The position numbers and the translations under genes were made by a program. Under the pieces are notes generated by a model that had not been told where the DNA came from, searched no databases, and saw only the letters and a list, made by a program, of their open reading frames with translations. From Pseudomonas sp. MWU13-2105 (GTDB lineage Bacteria; Pseudomonadota; Gammaproteobacteria; Pseudomonadales; Pseudomonadaceae), in contig NZ_JALLIY010000014.1 in assembly GCF_023242315.1 (NCBI RefSeq), forward strand, positions 1 to 64,000: 64,000 nucleotides of DNA, written 5' to 3'. Shown one piece after another: positions 60,150-64,000 of this stretch (position 1 is the first letter of the stretch; each line of letters starts with the position of its first letter).

Positions 60150-61880
60150 ATGACTAAGAACGCTGAATATTCCGTGGTCAACGATGCAGTAAAAGGGCAT
60201 TTTTTTCGTAGGGTCTGGCAACTGGCCTCGCCTTACTGGCGTAGCGAGGAGAAGGGCAAGGCCTGGTTGTTGCTGATCAGTGTCGTGGCCCTGTCGCTAT
60301 TCAGCGTCGGCATTTCGGTCTGGTTCAACAATTGGTACAAGGATTTCTACAACGCCTTGCAGGAGAAAAACAGTGAGGCCTTCTGGCACCTGATCCTGTA
60401 TTTCTGCGGTATTGCCGCGGTTGCCATCCTCGGGGCGGTCTATCGGCTGTACCTGACCCAGATGCTGACCATCAGTTGGCGCCGCTGGCTGACCGAGCAG
60501 CATTTCAAACGCTGGCTCGAACACAAGAACTACTACCAGATGGAGGCGAGCGGAAACACCGATAACCCGGACCAGCGACTGAGCGAAGACCTCAACAGCT
60601 TTACCAGCGACACCTTGACCCTGGGCTTGGGGCTGTTTCGCACGGTGGTCAGCCTGGTGTCGTTCTCCATCATTCTCTGGGGGATATCGGGAAGCATCGA
60701 AGTCTTTGGCATCAGCATTCCCGGCTACATGTTCTGGTGCGCCTTCCTCTATGCGGTAATCGGCAGTTGGTTGACCCGGGTGATCGGCAGCCACTTGATC
60801 CCGCTGAATAATCAACAACAACGCTTTGAAGCCGATATGCGCTTTTCGTTGGTGCGGGTTCGTGAGAACGCCGAAAGCATTGCCCTGTATGATGGCGAGC
60901 CCAATGAGAACCAGCGTCTCAGTACACGTTTCGGCAAGGTCTGGTCCAACTACTGGGCGCTGATGCGGGTCACCAAGCGCCTGACGTTCTTCACCTCCGG
61001 TTACACTCAAATCGCGATCATCTTCCCCTTCATGGTGGCGGCGCCGCGCTATTTCGCCGGCAAGATCCAGCTCGGTGAGCTGATGCAGATCAACTCGGCT
61101 TTTGGCAATGTGCAGGAAAACTTCAGCTGGTTCATCGAGGCTTACTCCACTATCGCGGTATGGAAGGCGACCTGTGACCGATTGCTGAGTTTCCGTCAGG
61201 CCATGGACGACAATGAAGGCCGTGCGCCTGCCATTGATGTGCAGAACCAGGGCGAGACATTGCAGGTGAGCAACCTGAACCTGGATCTGGCGGACGGTCG
61301 GCATTTGCTGACCGGCGCGAGCATGAGTGTGGCCCCCGGCGAACGCTTGATGCTCAGTGGACGCTCCGGCAGTGGCAAAAGTACCCTGCTGCGCGCCATG
61401 GGCAATCTCTGGCCGCGTGGGGCCGGCAGCATTCGCTTGCCGGCCAGTCGTTCGCTGTTCCTGCCGCAGAAGCCCTACCTGCCGATCGGCAGCCTGCGTG
61501 AGGTGATGAGTTATCCACAGTCCGGCGATGTCTATCTGGATGAACGCTATCAGGAGGTATTGCACACCTGCCGCCTGCCGCATCTGGTCACGCGACTGGA
61601 TGAGAGCAATCACTGGCAACGGATGTTGTCGCCGGGTGAACAGCAACGCCTCGGCTTCGCCCGTGCGCTGCTCTATGCCCCGCAATGGCTGTTCCTCGAC
61701 GAGGCCACTGCGGCCATGGACGAGGAGGATGAAGCCGTGCTGTATCAGGCGCTGATCGATCAGATCCCGGGCTTGAGCATTGTCAGCGTCGGCCACCGCA
61801 GCAGCTTGAACAAGTTCCACCCGCGACATCTGCGTATCGAGCGCGGACACCTGGTCATTCAGGCGGCCGTCAGCGCATAG
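60150..61880 (+). CDS. SbmA/YddA-type ABC transporter (fused permease-ATPase)
   Basis: This 576-residue transporter has an SbmA/BacA-like membrane domain (residues 30-340; WLLLISVVALSLFSVGISV, WNNWYKDFYNALQ-like FNNWYKDFYNALQEKNS, ISWRRWLTEQHFKRWL, NTDNPDQRLSEDLNSF). It is fused to a nucleotide-binding domain with Walker A LSGRSGSGKST (about 410), the signature LSPGEQQRLGFARAL and Walker B WLFLDEATAAMD. Relatives import peptides or cofactors or act as ABCD-like exporters; the substrate is unknown. It stands alone after an inverted repeat and 66 bases before a FadR-type regulator. Confidence 0.88.
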   Translation: MTKNAEYSVVNDAVKGHFFRRVWQLASPYWRSEEKGKAWLLLISVVALSLFSVGISVWFNNWYKDFYNALQEKNSEAFWHLILYFCGIAAVAILGAVYRLYLTQMLTISWRRWLTEQHFKRWLEHKNYYQMEASGNTDNPDQRLSEDLNSFTSDTLTLGLGLFRTVVSLVSFSIILWGISGSIEVFGISIPGYMFWCAFLYAVIGSWLTRVIGSHLIPLNNQQQRFEADMRFSLVRVRENAESIALYDGEPNENQRLSTRFGKVWSNYWALMRVTKRLTFFTSGYTQIAIIFPFMVAAPRYFAGKIQLGELMQINSAFGNVQENFSWFIEAYSTIAVWKATCDRLLSFRQAMDDNEGRAPAIDVQNQGETLQVSNLNLDLADGRHLLTGASMSVAPGERLMLSGRSGSGKSTLLRAMGNLWPRGAGSIRLPASRSLFLPQKPYLPIGSLREVMSYPQSGDVYLDERYQEVLHTCRLPHLVTRLDESNHWQRMLSPGEQQRLGFARALLYAPQWLFLDEATAAMDEEDEAVLYQALIDQIPGLSIVSVGHRSSLNKFHPRHLRIERGHLVIQAAVSA

Positions 61881-61942
61881 TCAACGGTGATCGTACAACC
61901 TGGTTGAGCTATGATGCGCGCTCAGCCGTTCAGCCGAGATAG

Positions 61943-62701
61943 ATGTTCTATATGGAAAACCAGAGCGCCGGGCTTCGCCCGACCCGAAAGCGCCGTAGTC
62001 TTGCCCAGGAGTTGGTCACGGTGCTCTCCGAGCAGATCCGCGATGGCCAGCTCAAGCGCGGGGACAAGTTGCCCACCGAGTCGGCGATCATGGAGACCCA
62101 TGGTGTCAGCCGTACCGTGGTGCGCGAGGCAATCTCGCGCCTGCAGGCGGCCGGGCAGGTGGAAACCCGCCACGGTATCGGCACCTTTGTGCTGGATACG
62201 CCGAGCCCCAGCGGTTTTCGTATCGATCCGGCGACGGTGGTGACCTTGCGCGATGTGCTGGCGATCCTGGAGTTGCGTATCAGCCTGGAAGTCGAGTCGG
62301 CGGGGTTGGCGGCGCAGCGCCGCAGCGTCGAGCAGTTGGCGGCGATGCGCGCGGCACTGGACGCGTTGAATGAAAGCGCGGCCCATGCCAGCGATGCGGT
62401 GGCTTCGGATTTCCAGTTCCACCTGCAGATCGCGCTGTCCACCGGCAACCGTTACTTCACCGATATCATGACTCACCTGGGCACCAGCATCATTCCCCGG
62501 ACCCGCTTGAATTCGGCGCGGCTGGCCCATGATGACCAGCAGCACTACATGAATCGGCTGGGGCGCGAGCACGAAGAAATCTATGAAGCGATAGCGCGCC
62601 AGGATTCCGATGCGGCGCGGGCGGCGATGCGCCTGCACCTGACCAACAGCCGCGAGCGGCTGCGCCAGGCCCATGAAGAGGCCGAGGCGCAGAAGGGCTA
62701 G
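61943..62701 (+). CDS. FadR/GntR-family transcriptional regulator (FCD domain)
   Basis: This 252-residue regulator has an N-terminal winged helix (RSLAQELVTVLSEQIRDGQL, LPTESAIMETHGVSRTVVRE) and a C-terminal all-helical FCD domain (LRDVLAILELRISLEVESAG, DFQFHLQIALSTGNRYFTDI, HEEIYEAIARQDSDAARAAM) with the metal-coordinating Asp and His. The effector is probably a small organic acid, as in the family, but no target operon is adjacent. An internal ATG at 61952 (MENQS) is an alternative start; the upstream ATG has GAG spaced well before it. Confidence 0.87.
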   Translation: MFYMENQSAGLRPTRKRRSLAQELVTVLSEQIRDGQLKRGDKLPTESAIMETHGVSRTVVREAISRLQAAGQVETRHGIGTFVLDTPSPSGFRIDPATVVTLRDVLAILELRISLEVESAGLAAQRRSVEQLAAMRAALDALNESAAHASDAVASDFQFHLQIALSTGNRYFTDIMTHLGTSIIPRTRLNSARLAHDDQQHYMNRLGREHEEIYEAIARQDSDAARAAMRLHLTNSRERLRQAHEEAEAQKG

Positions 62702-62730
62702 TCAGTGATCAAAGCCTGAAATACGGACAT

Positions 62731-62804
62731 TGTGGGAGCGGAGCTTGCCCGCGAAGCTTTTGGCGGCTTCAAGGCCGCCTTCGCGGGCAAGCACCGCTCC
62801 CACA
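62731..62804. repeat. Palindromic REP pair, third sequence type
   Basis: TGTGGGAGCGGAGCTTGCCC with GCGAAGC and the inverted GCTTCGC-like/GGGCAAGCACCGCTCCCACA arms form a long hairpin with an inner GGCGGC-TTCAAG-GCCGCC stem. It lies between the convergent regulator and the 63-aa gene and may act as a terminator. Confidence 0.88.
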
Positions 62805-62832
62805 CAAGCACCACTCTCACATTGCAGGTGCT

Positions 62833-63024
62833 CTATGCGCTTTTCAGGAGTGTGCGATCCACACGCACCGCCCATTTTGCTGCTTTTGCCCGCACATCAA
62901 ACACGACTTTGCCGGTCGCATCCGCCTTCGCCCGGGCAACTGCCACGCCATCGGCCAGCAGTTCCAGCGGCATATCCTTGAGTGACTGAGCGGAAGCCAG
63001 TTCGAGTTTTACGGTAAAGGTCAT
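62833..63024 (-). CDS. Small protein downstream of the phospholipase gene (63 aa)
   Basis: This 63-residue protein begins MTFTVKLELASAQSLKDMPL and has no signal peptide or membrane segment. ELLADGVAVARAKADATGKV and FDVRAKAAKWAVRVD read like strands of a small beta-sandwich. GGGAGA precedes the ATG, 14 bases after the phospholipase stop, so the two are cotranscribed. A chaperone or inhibitor role would be a guess; I do not recognise the family. Confidence 0.7.
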   Translation of the reverse strand: MTFTVKLELASAQSLKDMPLELLADGVAVARAKADATGKVVFDVRAKAAKWAVRVDRTLLKSA

Positions 63025-63038
63025 GACTGATCTCCCTG

Positions 63039-64000
63039 TCACTGATGGTTGTCGATAAAGGTGCCGGCCTGGCCGTCCAACGTGCCGATCAGCTCCGGCG
63101 AACCTCCACGGAACTGCCGGAACACATTCCGTCCCGTCGCCCCCACTGAGCCATCCATCGGCACGGTCAAGGTCGGCTGAAAGCGCTCGGTCAGTTCGGC
63201 ATAGGCCGTCCACGGGCCGATATAGGACTCATCCAGGCTCCTGGTGTAGCTGAAGGCATAACGCACGGCATTGCCCGGCAGCCAGTTGGGTTCGCTGGGA
63301 GTTTGGCTCTGCCAGCCATCGACCTTGATCGCCGGCGCCACGCCGGGCGGATTGAGGTAGCCCGTCGGTTTGTTCGGCTGGTAGTCCTTGAGCAGCAGGT
63401 AGGTACTCCAACCCCACCAACTGTCGCTCTGGCTGCGCTCGTTGAGGTTGTTGACGTCGTTGCGGCGCAGCACGGTCTTGCCCTTGAGGGCGAACAAGGG
63501 GGCGAAATTCAGGCTGTCCTGGCTATTTTCCACCTTCGCCAGGTCAGGCACCGAACGCAGCGCGGCATAGGCTTCGGCGGGGACGACGGCGCCGCTGAGA
63601 AACACCGCGAACACCTCATCCACCGATTGCTGCACCGCCTGTTTGACCAGTCGCCGATTGCTGCTGTCCAGCGTGTCGAAGTAGCGCTTGTCACCGTAGC
63701 AGTTCCACTTGTCGCCCCGGCCATTGCTGACTTTCAGGCCGAACTTGCTGTCTTCGTCGTGCATGAAGCGAGAGATCAGCGAACCGACGTCGCTGGGTGT
63801 CACGCTGTCGGCCAGTTGCTTGCGCGGCACGCGCAGATGACCGCTGGAGAACAGGTCGGTGAGGAAATGATCGGCAAAGGCGTTCATGGCATAAGCCAGT
63901 TCCAGGTCCTGGTCGGCACCGCTCTTGTGGGCCAGGACCGCCTGTTGCAGAGCGGCGGCGTGGCCGGCCTGGTAGGCCAGCAAGGCCCACTCGCCGAAGT
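63039..64000 (-). CDS. Zinc-dependent phospholipase C-like protein (partial, N-terminus beyond window)
   Basis: At least 320 residues are present, with the frame still open at the right edge (FGEWALLAYQAGHAAA). AYAMNAFADHFLTDLFSSGHLRVPR contains the His/Asp pattern of the zinc-dependent phospholipase C/P1-nuclease superfamily. SRFMHDEDSKFGLKVSNGRG and KWNCYGDKRYFD continue that core. The C-terminal part from about residue 150 of the visible sequence (KVDGWQSQTPSEPNWLPGNA ... YIGPWTAYAEL) has no motif I can name. The N-terminus, including any signal peptide and the first Trp ligand, lies outside, so export cannot be judged. The 63-aa gene follows in the same transcript. Confidence 0.75.
   Translation of the reverse strand, partial: FGEWALLAYQAGHAAALQQAVLAHKSGADQDLELAYAMNAFADHFLTDLFSSGHLRVPRKQLADSVTPSDVGSLISRFMHDEDSKFGLKVSNGRGDKWNCYGDKRYFDTLDSSNRRLVKQAVQQSVDEVFAVFLSGAVVPAEAYAALRSVPDLAKVENSQDSLNFAPLFALKGKTVLRRNDVNNLNERSQSDSWWGWSTYLLLKDYQPNKPTGYLNPPGVAPAIKVDGWQSQTPSEPNWLPGNAVRYAFSYTRSLDESYIGPWTAYAELTERFQPTLTVPMDGSVGATGRNVFRQFRGGSPELIGTLDGQAGTFIDNHQ

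Overview
The window is chromosomal DNA of a fluorescent-group Pseudomonas. It is GC-rich with Pseudomonas-style codon use and Pseudomonas REP elements. From about 5.8 kb to 60 kb much of the gene order matches the P. aeruginosa PA4538-PA4493 neighbourhood: ndh, pilDCB/A, tRNA-Thr, nadC, ampDE, chemotaxis transducer, speC, dpp/opdP, roxSR. That match is from memory of the family and gene order, not from a search.

Region 1 (1-5.8 kb) is the end of an O-antigen cluster. An AT-rich, visibly broken membrane-protein gene lies at the left edge, beginning with a 21-base C tract. It is followed by a three-gene set that should convert UDP-GlcNAc to a UDP-2-acetamido-2,6-dideoxy-L-sugar (reductase, WbjB-like dehydratase/5-epimerase, WbjD-like 2-epimerase) and by wbpM. 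A strong hairpin separates it from the convergent ndh.

Region 2 (5.8-26.5 kb) is housekeeping. It holds ndh, small conserved proteins, yacG-coaE-pilD-pilC-pilB, pilA with its own sigma-54 promoter and terminator, and a divergent PilO/TfpO-like membrane protein beside tRNA-Thr. An Ada-AlkA fusion translationally coupled to ogt follows, then nadC, a large DUF1631 protein, ampD-ampE, a chemoreceptor and a TatD nuclease.

Region 3 (26.5-36.5 kb) is the fructose PTS: fruR(cra) divergent from fruB-fruK-fruA with a clear Cra operator between them. A PepSY/flavoreductase fusion follows, separated by a REP doublet.

Region 4 (36.5-44 kb) has speC, the four-gene opuC osmoprotectant ABC transporter, prfC and a small secreted acidic protein.

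Region 5 (44-56.6 kb) is a dipeptide uptake locus on the minus strand. It carries four paralogous periplasmic binding proteins, an OprD-family porin with a TTG start, and dppBCDF. Hairpins lie between several genes and one binding-protein gene has an exact AAYAAYAA (Hfq/Crc-type) leader motif.

Region 6 (56.6-64 kb) has a SIMPL-domain protein, the roxSR redox two-component system, an SbmA/YddA-type ABC transporter, a FadR-type regulator, and a zinc-dependent phospholipase C-like gene running off the right edge with a 63-residue partner gene.

No CRISPR array, prophage, transposase or obvious defence island is visible. The most unusual sequence is the decayed gene with the poly-C tract at the left edge. 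The other leads are the local regulatory signals and a few small uncharacterised proteins.
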